DNA of 64,000 nt from Rhizobium sp. Root1212 (GTDB lineage: Bacteria > Pseudomonadota > Alphaproteobacteria > Rhizobiales > Rhizobiaceae): assembly GCF_001424985.1 (NCBI RefSeq), contig NZ_LMDA01000001.1, positions 372,001 to 436,000 of the forward strand. The letters are read 5' to 3'. This document shows, piece after piece, positions 27,356 through 34,921 of this stretch. Within the stretch, counting starts at the first letter, position 1, and every line of letters starts with the position of its first letter. The position numbers and the translations under genes are program-made. Below the pieces are notes generated by a model that did not search any database, was not told the origin of the DNA, and saw only the letters and a list, made by a program, of their open reading frames with translations.

Positions 27356-27563
27356 GCAAGCCTCCGGGCGCGGTTTTCCCTGCGCAGATCTGTCCCCTTC
27401 GGGCACACTAACAGCCAGAAGTTATCTGTCCCTAAAGAGACCCGTCATCATTGCGGTTTACAGCTACATTCGACATGCCGGGTTTGGGAAAAAACTGTGT
27501 CATTCCGGTACGATCCGGGGTGGCACGGTTCCTGCTTAACGGCCGTAAAGGACCTCATGCCCC

Positions 27564-28889
27564 ATGAAACGACGATCGCTGATTTTCCTCCTTGCGGCCG
27601 CCCCCGCAAGCCTCGCGTTTTCACCCGCGGGCGCCGAGGGCAAAGTGGGCGCGCTCGTGCCGGATGCCCGCAAGGGCCAGTCGCGGGCCTTTGCCGATCT
27701 GCTGGCGGAGGCCGCGCGAAAACGCCGGGCGATCGAGCTGCCGGCGGGCGACTTCCGGGTATCGGGTATTCGCCTGCCGGAGGGCACGGTGCTGTCCGGC
27801 GTCCCCGGCGCGACGCGGCTCGTGCAGGAGGATGGCGGGCGGTTTCTCTTCGCCGAGGTGCTGGAGCGGCTGACGCTGCGCGATCTCATCCTCGAAACCG
27901 ACGGCCAGTTGCTTGGCAATGAAGCCCAGGGTGCGCTCGATCTGCGCGGCGTCAAAAACCTGGCGCTCGAAAATTGCGAGATCCGCAACAGCGCCCGCCA
28001 TGGTCTCTATGCAGAACATTGCGGCGGACGGATTGCTGGTTGCACCATCTCGGGTGCCGCCGATGCCGGGCTCTTCGCGGTGGAAAGCGAGGGGCTTTCG
28101 ATCACCGGCAATCGCATCGCCGATTGCGGCAATGGCGGCCTGCTGGTGCATCGCTGGGAGGCGGACGAGGACGGCACCATCATCTCCGGCAACCGCATTT
28201 CCCGCATCGGCGCCCGCGACGGCGGCACCGGGGAGAACGGCAACGGCATCAATATCTTTCGCGCGGCCGGTGTCGTCGTTTCCGGCAATCATGTCTCCGA
28301 CTGCGCCTTTTCGGCGATCCGCGCCAATGCAGCGACGAATGTGCAGATATCGGGCAACCAATGCCTGCGCTCCGGCGAGACGGCGATCTATTCCGAATTC
28401 GGCTTTCAGGGCGCCATTGTCAGCGACAACCTGATCGACGGGGCGGCCAACGGCATCCTGATCGTCAATTTCAACGAGGGCGGCCGGCTTTCGACCGTCA
28501 GCGGCAATATCGTGCGCAACCTGACGGAAAAGGGTCCCTATATCCACGACGGCGCCGGTTTCGGCTTCGGCATCGCCGTCGAGGCCGATACGGTCGTTTC
28601 CGGCAACGTCATCGAAAACGCGCCGAAATGGGGGCTGATGCTCGGCTGGGGGCCGTATCTGCGCGATGTGGTGGCAAGCGGCAATGTGGTGCGCAGGGCG
28701 GGCGGCGGCTGCGCCGTAACGGTGGTGGAGGGCGCGGGCGCCGCGATCGTTACCGATAACATCTTCAGCGCGGTGCGCGACGGCGCGGTGCTCGGCTATC
28801 GCTGGAACGACAAGGTGACGGGCGATCTGGCGGCCGAGGGCGCCGAACGGTTTTCGCATCTGACGATTTCCGGCAATCGGCTCGGCTGA
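27564..28889 (+). CDS. Tat-exported parallel beta-helix protein (TIGR03808-like)
   Basis: 441 residues. It starts MKRRSLIFLLAAAPASLAF, a signal peptide with twin arginines, followed by SPAGAEGK. The body is a right-handed parallel beta-helix built of ISGNxI-type turns (SGNRIS, SGNHVS, SGNQCL, SGNIVR, SGNVIE, SGNRLG) about every 20-30 residues. This family is restricted to Rhizobiales as far as I know, and has no proven function; pectate-lyase-like folds suggest polysaccharide contact. It stands alone between the divergent GGDEF-EAL gene and the downstream GST gene. Confidence 0.8.
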   Translation: MKRRSLIFLLAAAPASLAFSPAGAEGKVGALVPDARKGQSRAFADLLAEAARKRRAIELPAGDFRVSGIRLPEGTVLSGVPGATRLVQEDGGRFLFAEVLERLTLRDLILETDGQLLGNEAQGALDLRGVKNLALENCEIRNSARHGLYAEHCGGRIAGCTISGAADAGLFAVESEGLSITGNRIADCGNGGLLVHRWEADEDGTIISGNRISRIGARDGGTGENGNGINIFRAAGVVVSGNHVSDCAFSAIRANAATNVQISGNQCLRSGETAIYSEFGFQGAIVSDNLIDGAANGILIVNFNEGGRLSTVSGNIVRNLTEKGPYIHDGAGFGFGIAVEADTVVSGNVIENAPKWGLMLGWGPYLRDVVASGNVVRRAGGGCAVTVVEGAGAAIVTDNIFSAVRDGAVLGYRWNDKVTGDLAAEGAERFSHLTISGNRLG

Positions 28890-29009
28890 ACCCATTACAA
28901 GATTTCATGTGTGATATCAGCGCCGACGGCTTCCAGCAGCCGGGCGGTTTTCCTACGGTGCGAGCCATCCCACGGAACAAGCCGCGCCCGGCGGCAGGAG
29001 GAAAACACC

Positions 29010-29669
29010 ATGCTGACGATCTACGGCGTCTATCGCTCGCGCGCTTCCCGCAACTACTGGATGGCCGGCGAACTCGGCCTGCCCTTCCGCTCCGTTCCGG
29101 TCATCCAGGCCTATCGTCTCGCCGATCCGCAGGCGGCGGATGCGCCGCTCAATACCCGCTCACTGGCGTTCCTGGCCGTCAACCCGATGGGCCTGATCCC
29201 GGCCATGGACGATGACGGGCTGGTGCTGACGGAATCGCTTGCCAACAACCTCTATCTCGCCCGCAAGCACGGCGGCCCGCTCTCCGGCCAGACCGTGGCG
29301 GAAGAAGGCCTGATCGGCAACTGGACCATGTGGGCCGCCACCGAGATCGAGCCGCATGCCGTGAAGATCGTCCTCACCGTCGACAAGGAGATCGAGAAGA
29401 CGCCGGAGGGCAAGGCCATCATCACCGCGGCTGCCGCCGCTCTCGACAAGGGCTTTGCCCTGCTCTCCGCCCAGCTCGGAAAGACGCCCTACGTCATCGG
29501 GGACCGTTTCACCGTTGCCGATCTCAACCTCGCGGAAGTCTTCCGCTATGCCATGTCGCAGGAAGCGCTGTTTGCGAAATATCCGGCCGTGAAGGCCTGG
29601 CTGGAGACGTGTCACGCGCGGCCGGCGTTTCAGGCGATGATGGCGGCACGAGAGCTGGAGGCGGCGTGA
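29010..29669 (+). CDS. Glutathione S-transferase family protein
   Basis: 219 residues. A thioredoxin-like N-terminal domain ([20 protein letters not shown]) is followed by a helical C-terminal domain with [14 protein letters not shown], a GST motif. The usual catalytic Ser/Tyr could be in [14 protein letters not shown] eight bases before the ATG settles the start; an earlier in-frame start at 28911 lacks one. Likely a cytosolic detoxification enzyme; substrate unknown. Confidence 0.85.
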   Translation: MLTIYGVYRSRASRNYWMAGELGLPFRSVPVIQAYRLADPQAADAPLNTRSLAFLAVNPMGLIPAMDDDGLVLTESLANNLYLARKHGGPLSGQTVAEEGLIGNWTMWAATEIEPHAVKIVLTVDKEIEKTPEGKAIITAAAAALDKGFALLSAQLGKTPYVIGDRFTVADLNLAEVFRYAMSQEALFAKYPAVKAWLETCHARPAFQAMMAARELEAA

Positions 29670-29875
29670 GGAAGCGTTAGCAAGAACAGAAGCCATCGCG
29701 AAATGAACATGCGCAATTGCATCGACACATGATCGCATTCTCGTCGAGTTGCACCTATATGCTGCGTGTTGCAACGAAGCGTCAACAGCTTCGCACAATT
29801 CCCAGCATGCTGTGATCAGCATTGCCATGAATCATTTATGTGGTTTTATGGTAGGGACAATGAAAGGATGCCGAC

Positions 29876-30082
29876 ATGAATGAACCGCTCAAGAAACTGA
29901 TAGAGGCAGCGCGTAAAGCTCCTCATTCGAAAAATGATATTGAGGTTCAACGTCGCAGCTTTGCCTATGGCAACACGCATTTTGAGAACAGCAAGATCAC
30001 CCGCGAAATGGTAGATAAGATCGCTGACAAGATGCCGTATTCCGGTGACATCTCTCACACAAAGTCGAGCAACAATGACTGA
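29876..30082 (+). CDS. 68-residue protein preceding the Fic gene (possible partner/antitoxin)
   Basis: Charged small protein preceded by AAGGA. It contains QRRSFAYGNTHFENSKIT, then REMVDKIADK. Its stop lies inside the first codons of the Fic gene (ATGACTGA), so the two are translationally coupled. A short helical protein in front of a Fic enzyme is the layout of Fic toxin-antitoxin pairs, yet the classical inhibitory motif [S/T]xxxE[G/N] is not obvious. Base composition is lower in GC than its surroundings, as is the Fic gene. Function inferred from context only. Confidence 0.72.
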   Translation: MNEPLKKLIEAARKAPHSKNDIEVQRRSFAYGNTHFENSKITREMVDKIADKMPYSGDISHTKSSNND

Positions 30083-30746
30083 AGAAGATCGCCGCCACAG
30101 TGTGGCAAGCGATGCAAATCTTATCAATGATGATCAGGCGAGAGCAGAAGCCGAAGCACGAAATGGCCTAATTCAGTTTGATAGGGCCTGTCAGATGATC
30201 ATCGAAGCAAATGACCGAGGCGCATCATGGAAACTGCGCCCGTCGGCAATCCTGGCACTTCATCGTGCAGCATTAGATGGCATCAGCATCTATGCCGGCA
30301 ACTTCAGACCTGCAAGTGTGGAAATTCAAGGTAGCCGTCACAAGCCTGTTGAAGCACATCGTGTTCCGGAGCTTGTCGAGGATATGTGCGACTACATCAA
30401 TGACAATTGGCATGAGAAAAGCGCCGTTCATCTCGCGTCTTACATCATGTGGCGGCTGAATTGGATACATCCCTTCAGCGATGGCAACGGACGCACTTCG
30501 CGCATGGTGTCCTATCTGGTTCTCTGCATACGGCTCGGCATGTTACTGCCAGGCCGCAACACGATCCCTGACCAGATCGTCGATAACAGAAAACCGTATT
30601 TTGAAGCTCTGGAAGCGGCAGACAGAGCCGACGAAGATGGCGATCTGGATCTCTCCCAAATGGAAGAGCTTATCGAGGCGATGCTGGCGGTACAGCTTAC
30701 CGGCCTCATGGAAGCCGCGACAGGAAAGCACTATCTGTCTGATTAG
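30075..30746 (+). CDS. Fic-domain protein (AMPylase-type)
   Basis: 223 residues. The Fic signature HPFSDGNGRTSR begins at His132: the catalytic His, the anion-binding GNG loop and the Arg of HPFxxGNGRxxR are complete. The preceding helical segment (LRPSAILALHRAALDGIS, AGNFRPASVEIQG) forms the substrate flap region. Such enzymes usually transfer AMP from ATP to a hydroxyl on a target protein. The 3' end overlaps the convergent LysR gene by four bases. GC is visibly lower than in the flanking genes, suggesting acquisition. Confidence 0.88.
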   Translation: MTEEDRRHSVASDANLINDDQARAEAEARNGLIQFDRACQMIIEANDRGASWKLRPSAILALHRAALDGISIYAGNFRPASVEIQGSRHKPVEAHRVPELVEDMCDYINDNWHEKSAVHLASYIMWRLNWIHPFSDGNGRTSRMVSYLVLCIRLGMLLPGRNTIPDQIVDNRKPYFEALEAADRADEDGDLDLSQMEELIEAMLAVQLTGLMEAATGKHYLSD

Positions 30747-31672
30747 TCCGCGAAGGTGTTGCGGCTACCCCGTATCGCATCGATCCGCCGCATGCTCCCG
30801 GCAATCTCTTCCCGCACCCACTGCTTGAACGCCCGCACGGTTGCGCCGTCTCTCCGCTCCGGTGCCGTCACGAAATAGTGCCCGAAGCCGGTCTTGGCGC
30901 GGACCCTGAACGGCGCGATCAGGCGACCGTCGATGAGGCTGTCGCCGGCAAGCGTCTGCCAGACTAGCATTGGCCCCTGCCCGGCAATCGCCGCATCGAG
31001 GCAGAGCGAGGCGTCGTTGAAGACGTGGCGTTCGCCCATGACCTTGCCGGAAAGCCCGACTGCCTGAAACCATGTCTCCCACGAGAACATCGAGCGACCG
31101 TCGATGATCGCCGGGAAATTCAGGATATCGGCGGGCTCCTTCAATTGCCGCGCCATTGCCGGCGCGCAGACCGGAAAGACCTCCTGCTCCAGCAACAGCT
31201 CGGCCGTCACGCCCGGCCAATCGCCACGCCCGACGCGGATGCCGATATCGACGTCGGAAGCGTCCATATGGACGAGCGTCGTCGTCGCATCGATGCGCAG
31301 CCGGATGCCCGGATGCTGCTCGGCAAAACGATCGAGCCGCGATACCAGCCAGCGGGCGGCAAAGACCGGGGCGACGGAGATCGTCAGGATGCCTTCGTCG
31401 CGCTTTCGCGCTGTGCCGACCGCCTGATCGATCAGTTCGAAACCGGCCTTCAGCCGCGGCAGGAACGTTGCGCCGAACTCGCTTGCCACCAGCCCGCGCG
31501 GACTACGCTCGAACAGTGTGCGGCCAAGCTGCTTTTCCGTCTTGATGATCTGCTGGCTGACCGCGCCGACGGTGACGCCGAGTTCGTCGGCCGCCGCCTG
31601 CAGCGAGCCCAGCCGCCCGGCCGCTTCGACGGCGCGCAGGCCGTTGAGATGGATGAGGTTGAGATTTTTCAT
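30743..31672 (-). CDS. LysR-family regulator (GcvA-like)
   Basis: 309 residues. N-terminal LNGLRAVEAAGRLGSLQAAADELG, AVSQQIIKTEKQLG recognition segment and LFERSPRGLV wing, then an effector-binding domain. Divergent from a 73-codon frame; the start is preceded by a 15-bp palindrome. Resembles amino-acid-type GcvA relatives, but the target gene is not obvious; the asparaginase downstream on the same strand side is one candidate. Confidence 0.86.
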   Translation of the reverse strand: MKNLNLIHLNGLRAVEAAGRLGSLQAAADELGVTVGAVSQQIIKTEKQLGRTLFERSPRGLVASEFGATFLPRLKAGFELIDQAVGTARKRDEGILTISVAPVFAARWLVSRLDRFAEQHPGIRLRIDATTTLVHMDASDVDIGIRVGRGDWPGVTAELLLEQEVFPVCAPAMARQLKEPADILNFPAIIDGRSMFSWETWFQAVGLSGKVMGERHVFNDASLCLDAAIAGQGPMLVWQTLAGDSLIDGRLIAPFRVRAKTGFGHYFVTAPERRDGATVRAFKQWVREEIAGSMRRIDAIRGSRNTFAD

Positions 31673-31686
31673 ATAGAAAATCTATA
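31672..31686. promoter_or_regulatory. Palindrome at the LysR start
   Basis: TATAGA-AAA-TCTATA is a perfect 15-bp palindrome overlapping the first base of the LysR start codon. It could be a LysR autoregulatory half-site pair or simply contain a -10 box (TATAGA). The following gap to 31765 is AT-rich and includes the likely promoters of both divergent frames. Confidence 0.4.
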
Positions 31687-31765
31687 ACAAAATACCGGCA
31701 ATCTCAATTGAGAAGGCCCGGAAACAGGCAGATCATGGCACCCTTAACAGAAGGATGCCGATATC

Positions 31766-31987
31766 ATGTTGAAGATTTTCTCGATCTTTAGAAAGAGCGA
31801 TGTAGCCGCCGTGATCGATCTGCTCGATCATCCCGATATCGATCGCATGGATGCCCGCGCGCTCGGCGACCTGCCGTTTCCGCGCGAGCTTTCCGAGGAA
31901 GAGGGTTGCGCCGATGGCGCTCAGGCGAAGGCGTCGGTGACCCTGACGTCGCCGACGAAAAGACCGTTCCAGTTGTGCATGGCGTGA
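31766..31987 (+). CDS. Possible small protein (73 aa), hypothetical
   Basis: Starts MLKIFSIFRKSDVAAVIDLL with AAGGA ten bases upstream. The first 45 residues look like protein (helix, then DHPDIDRMDARALGDLPFPRE); the last 22 run over the 3' end of the convergent asparaginase gene and may be accidental. It reminds me of short rhizobial proteins with an N-terminal helix and a DLPF tail, but I do not recognise a family. Confidence 0.4.
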   Translation: MLKIFSIFRKSDVAAVIDLLDHPDIDRMDARALGDLPFPRELSEEEGCADGAQAKASVTLTSPTKRPFQLCMA

Positions 31988-32925
31988 TTGGCCATGCCCA
32001 GCAGCGAGGCGTGAAGGTCCGGTTCGTCCGTGAAGAAACGGGCAAGCGTGGCGGCGATCATGGCTTCGGCGGCGCGGGTGGTGCCGTCCTCGCATTTCAG
32101 CGCGATGCCGATGCCCTTTTCCGGGATCGCGGCGCAAAACACCCCTTCGGCCCCGGTCTTGGCGAAGATGCGGCCGGGGGCGAGCTGCATGAGCTTCGTG
32201 CAGGCGCGGCCGGTGCCGGCGACGTAGAAGGGTTCGGCCATGCAGGCTTCGATCAGGCGCTTGGAAGCGCGGGCGCGCTCGGGGGCGAGGCCAGCGCCGG
32301 TCGCCATCTTGGCGAAGCCGTGGGCGAGCCCCTTCAGCGGCACGGCATAGGTGGGGATCGAGCAGCCGTCCGTGCCGCAATTGTCGTGGCCGAGCACGCC
32401 GCCGGTCAGCGCCTCCATCGTGCCGCGGATTTCGCGCTGCAGCGGGTGGTCGTAAGTGACGTATCCGCGCGGATCGCCATCTCCGTGGCAGACGGCGCAA
32501 ATGAAGCCGGCATGTTTTCCCGAGCAATTGTTGTGAAGCGCCGTCGGGCGGTCGAGACTGCGAGCCTGATTGATCAGCGTCGGCTGGCTGGACGACCAGT
32601 GGGCGCCGCATTCGAGGGTTTCGAGATCGCGGCCGGCGGCGGCGAGCATCTTTGCAGCCAGCGCCACATGCTCCGGCTCGCCATTGTGGGAGGAGCAGGC
32701 AAGCGCCAATTCCTTGGCGCCGAAACCGTAGGCATCAGCCGCGCCGGTTTCCATCAGCGGCAGCGCCTGCATAGCCTTGCAGGCCGAGCGCGGAAAGACA
32801 CCGGCGTCGGTTTCGCCCAGCGAAAACACGGTGTTGCCATCGCCATCCACGGCAATGACCATGCCGCGGTGACGGCTTTCCACCAGCGCACCGCGGGTGA
32901 CTTCGACGAGTACGGGGTTCGACAT
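31921..32925 (-). CDS. ansA: L-asparaginase, Rhizobium etli AnsA/ReAV type
   Basis: 334 residues. It matches the rhizobial asparaginases, which are unrelated to E. coli type I/II enzymes. The catalytic Ser47-Lys50 pair is in PRSACKAM, Ser79 in CSSHNGE, and the zinc-binding residues Cys134 and Lys137 (NNCSGKHAGF) and Cys188 (DNCGTDGCSIPT) are one less than in ReAV. It hydrolyses asparagine to aspartate and ammonia in the cytosol. Start ATG at 32925 has GAGG upstream; an in-frame earlier start adds 12 residues without a site. Convergent with the 73-residue frame. Confidence 0.92.
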   Translation of the reverse strand: MSNPVLVEVTRGALVESRHRGMVIAVDGDGNTVFSLGETDAGVFPRSACKAMQALPLMETGAADAYGFGAKELALACSSHNGEPEHVALAAKMLAAAGRDLETLECGAHWSSSQPTLINQARSLDRPTALHNNCSGKHAGFICAVCHGDGDPRGYVTYDHPLQREIRGTMEALTGGVLGHDNCGTDGCSIPTYAVPLKGLAHGFAKMATGAGLAPERARASKRLIEACMAEPFYVAGTGRACTKLMQLAPGRIFAKTGAEGVFCAAIPEKGIGIALKCEDGTTRAAEAMIAATLARFFTDEPDLHASLLGMANHAMHNWNGLFVGDVRVTDAFA

Positions 32926-32980
32926 GCTCTGCCCTCGAGAATCCTGATTGAGCCCCGTCATACTCCACGGCAGGCCAATA

Positions 32981-33006
32981 AAAAAGGGTCGCCGAAGCGA
33001 CCCTTT
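32981..33006 (-). terminator. Terminator after the 24-codon gene
   Basis: GGGTCGC pairs with GCGACCC around a CGAA tetraloop, with AAA/TTT extending the stem. Read on the minus strand it ends in a T-tract (TTTTTTATT). It stands 61 bases after the stop of the 24-codon frame and 55 bases before the asparaginase start, so it ends the short transcript ahead of ansA. Confidence 0.8.
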
Positions 33007-33066
33007 CCATGAGCTTTGGCCTTATGAGAGGCCGGGTGCCATCATGTCACCCGAAGGAAGGCGGGA

Positions 33067-33141
33067 TCAGAACGAGGGCTGCCTCGCTTCCGTCACCACA
33101 ATTCCCATGCCCGTCACGAGAGCCGAAATCTCATTAGACAT
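33067..33141 (-). CDS. 24-residue peptide gene with strong ribosome site
   Basis: The peptide begins MSNEISALVTGMGIV and ends TEARQPSF, then TGA. GGAAGGTGA lies just before the ATG. A textbook terminator follows 61 bases downstream, so the gene and terminator form a self-contained unit of about 160 bases. It is too short to be a shadow, no other gene overlaps it, and it lies between quinone oxidoreductase and asparaginase. A regulatory leader peptide, a short functional peptide or a small RNA with a coding start are possible; the sequence itself suggests no target amino acid run. Confidence 0.55.
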   Translation of the reverse strand: MSNEISALVTGMGIVVTEARQPSF

Positions 33142-33221
33142 TGGATCACCTTCCTTTCGTTTCGTTGAACATGGGGAAAAGGTAATGCATTATGACAGGA
33201 ATGCAAGGGGTCTTCCGTCCC

Positions 33222-34220
33222 TCACATCGTCAGCACGATCTTGCCGATGTGGTCGCCCGCCTCCAGCATCCGGTGCGCTTCTGCGACCTCGGCGAAGGGC
33301 ACCACTGCATGCATGACCGGGGCGATTTCGCCCGCGTCGAACAGCGGCCAGACATTGTCCCCCAGATCATCGCGGATCGCTTCCTTCTCGGCCGCCGTGC
33401 GGGGGCGCAGCGTCGAGCCCATCAGCCTCAGCCGCTTCACCATGATCGGCAGCACGTCGAAATTCTCGACCTTGCTGCCGCCCTGCACGGCGATGATCGC
33501 CAGGCGGCCATCCTTGGCGAGGCTGGTGACGTTGCGGGAGAAATAGGGGCCGCCGACCATGTCGAGAATGACGTCCACGCCCTTGCCGCCGGTCTCCTCC
33601 AGCACGACAGCCTTGAAATCTTCCTCCCGGTAGTTGATGGCGCGGGCGGCACCGAGCTCGACGCAGGCGCGGCATTTCTCCGCGGTCCCCGCCGTTGCAA
33701 AGACGCGGGCGCCAAAAGCGTTGGCGAGCTGGATCGCGGTCGTGCCGATGCCGCTGGTGCCGCCGTGGACGAGGAAGGTTTCGCCTTCGACCAGATCGGC
33801 CATCTGGAAGACATTGGCCCAGACGGTGAAGAAGGTTTCGGGCAGAACGGCCGCGCGGGGCGCGTCGTAGCCATGGGGCCAGCGCAGCGCCTGGCTGGCG
33901 GGGATGGCGCAGAATTCCGCATAGCCACCGCCGTTGGCAAGGCCGCAGACGAGATCGCCGGGGGCAAACCCCTCCACATCCTCGCCCAGCGCCACCACCT
34001 CGCCCGAGACTTCCAGCCCCATGACCGGGCTTGCGCCGGGCGGCGGTGGATAGAGCCCCTTGCGCTGCTGGAGGTCCGGCCGGTTGACGCCGGCCGCCTC
34101 GACGCGCACGAGGATTTCGCCCGGCTTGAGGACCGGCAGCGGCCCCCTGGCCATTACCATGTTTTCCGGGCCGCCCGGCGTGGGCAGGTCGACATAGGTC
34201 ATCTCGGTGGGAAGGGTCAT
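33222..34220 (-). CDS. NAD(P)H quinone oxidoreductase, PIG3/zeta-crystallin type
   Basis: 332 residues. Medium-chain dehydrogenase fold without zinc. N-terminal [34 protein letters not shown] is the PIG3-type signature. The coenzyme loop is [16 protein letters not shown], the ribose contact lies in ATAGTAEK, and the quinone oxidoreductase motif is VNWANVF-like at [10 protein letters not shown]. It reduces quinones with NADPH. Single gene, ending 80 bases before the start of the 24-codon gene. Confidence 0.9.
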   Translation of the reverse strand: MTLPTEMTYVDLPTPGGPENMVMARGPLPVLKPGEILVRVEAAGVNRPDLQQRKGLYPPPPGASPVMGLEVSGEVVALGEDVEGFAPGDLVCGLANGGGYAEFCAIPASQALRWPHGYDAPRAAVLPETFFTVWANVFQMADLVEGETFLVHGGTSGIGTTAIQLANAFGARVFATAGTAEKCRACVELGAARAINYREEDFKAVVLEETGGKGVDVILDMVGGPYFSRNVTSLAKDGRLAIIAVQGGSKVENFDVLPIMVKRLRLMGSTLRPRTAAEKEAIRDDLGDNVWPLFDAGEIAPVMHAVVPFAEVAEAHRMLEAGDHIGKIVLTM

Positions 34221-34550
34221 GGCGGGTCCTCGTCAGTTCGGCCTCTGAAATGTCCTCGATATTTAGCGCAGGGGGCGGCGCCTTCCTAGAGCACGGCGCA
34301 AAGCAGTGGGCGCTGCGCTGCACCAAGGCAAAATTGCGACGAAACCTGAGGCTGCAAAATTAAGTTTCTTTAATTTGAACGGGCCGGCGGGCGGGTCTAG
34401 CGTCCGTTGTGAAATCGGGAAACGCCGGCGGCTCCCTCCCCCCCTCATGCCGCGACACGACGTTTCGAGACGGTTTCTTCGCTCCGCATCCCTGAGACCG
34501 TTTCATTGTTCAATGAAACCCGCTCAGGGGATCGATCAAGGACGACACCG
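34221..34550. other. 330-bp gene-free gap
   Basis: No gene is visible. The centre has an AT-rich block (AAATTAAGTTTCTTTAATTTG, about 34350-34377) followed by a GC-rich hairpin-like GGCCGGCGGGCGGG. It should hold promoters for the quinone oxidoreductase (leftwards) and the DUF1344 gene (rightwards). I cannot assign boxes. Confidence 0.4.
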
Positions 34551-34808
34551 ATGCGTGCTCTTCTGACTTCCCTTACCGTTTTCTCCGCCCTTGCCATGTC
34601 GACCGCAGCCTTTGCCGCCAGCATGACGACCGGGACGATCAAGGCCTTCGATACCAAGGCCCTGACGCTGACCCTCAAGGACGGGACGCACTACATGCTG
34701 CCCGCGAACTTCAAGGACCCCGGCCTGAAGATCGGAGAAAAGGTCAAGATAGCCTATGACATGGTGGGCAAGAAACATCAGGCGACCGCCGTGACCATCG
34801 TGAAATGA
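34551..34808 (+). CDS. DUF1344 exported small protein
   Basis: 85 residues. Residues 1-22 are a signal peptide (MRALLTSLTVFSALAMSTAAFA). The mature part has MTTGTIKAFDTKALTLTLKDG, a beta-rich DUF1344 core, and VKIAYDMVGKKHQATAVTIVK. Such proteins are common in Rhizobiales periplasms and of unknown role. AAGGACG precedes the ATG. An upstream in-frame start at 34506 would break the signal peptide. Confidence 0.82.
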   Translation: MRALLTSLTVFSALAMSTAAFAASMTTGTIKAFDTKALTLTLKDGTHYMLPANFKDPGLKIGEKVKIAYDMVGKKHQATAVTIVK

Positions 34809-34921
34809 GCGCGCCGCCGTTCTCGCGCATGAGCGTACCCGACCGCGGCTAAGACGCTTCGGGATCATGCAGGACGGACCGGGGTCCATGACGGGCTCCG
34901 GTCCGTTTCGTTTTGCAAGAC

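Noticed and set aside
29670-29875. Possible attachment site or mobile end before the Fic pair
   Set aside because: The gap is AT-richer, but no direct repeat flanking the pair, tRNA or integrase is visible.
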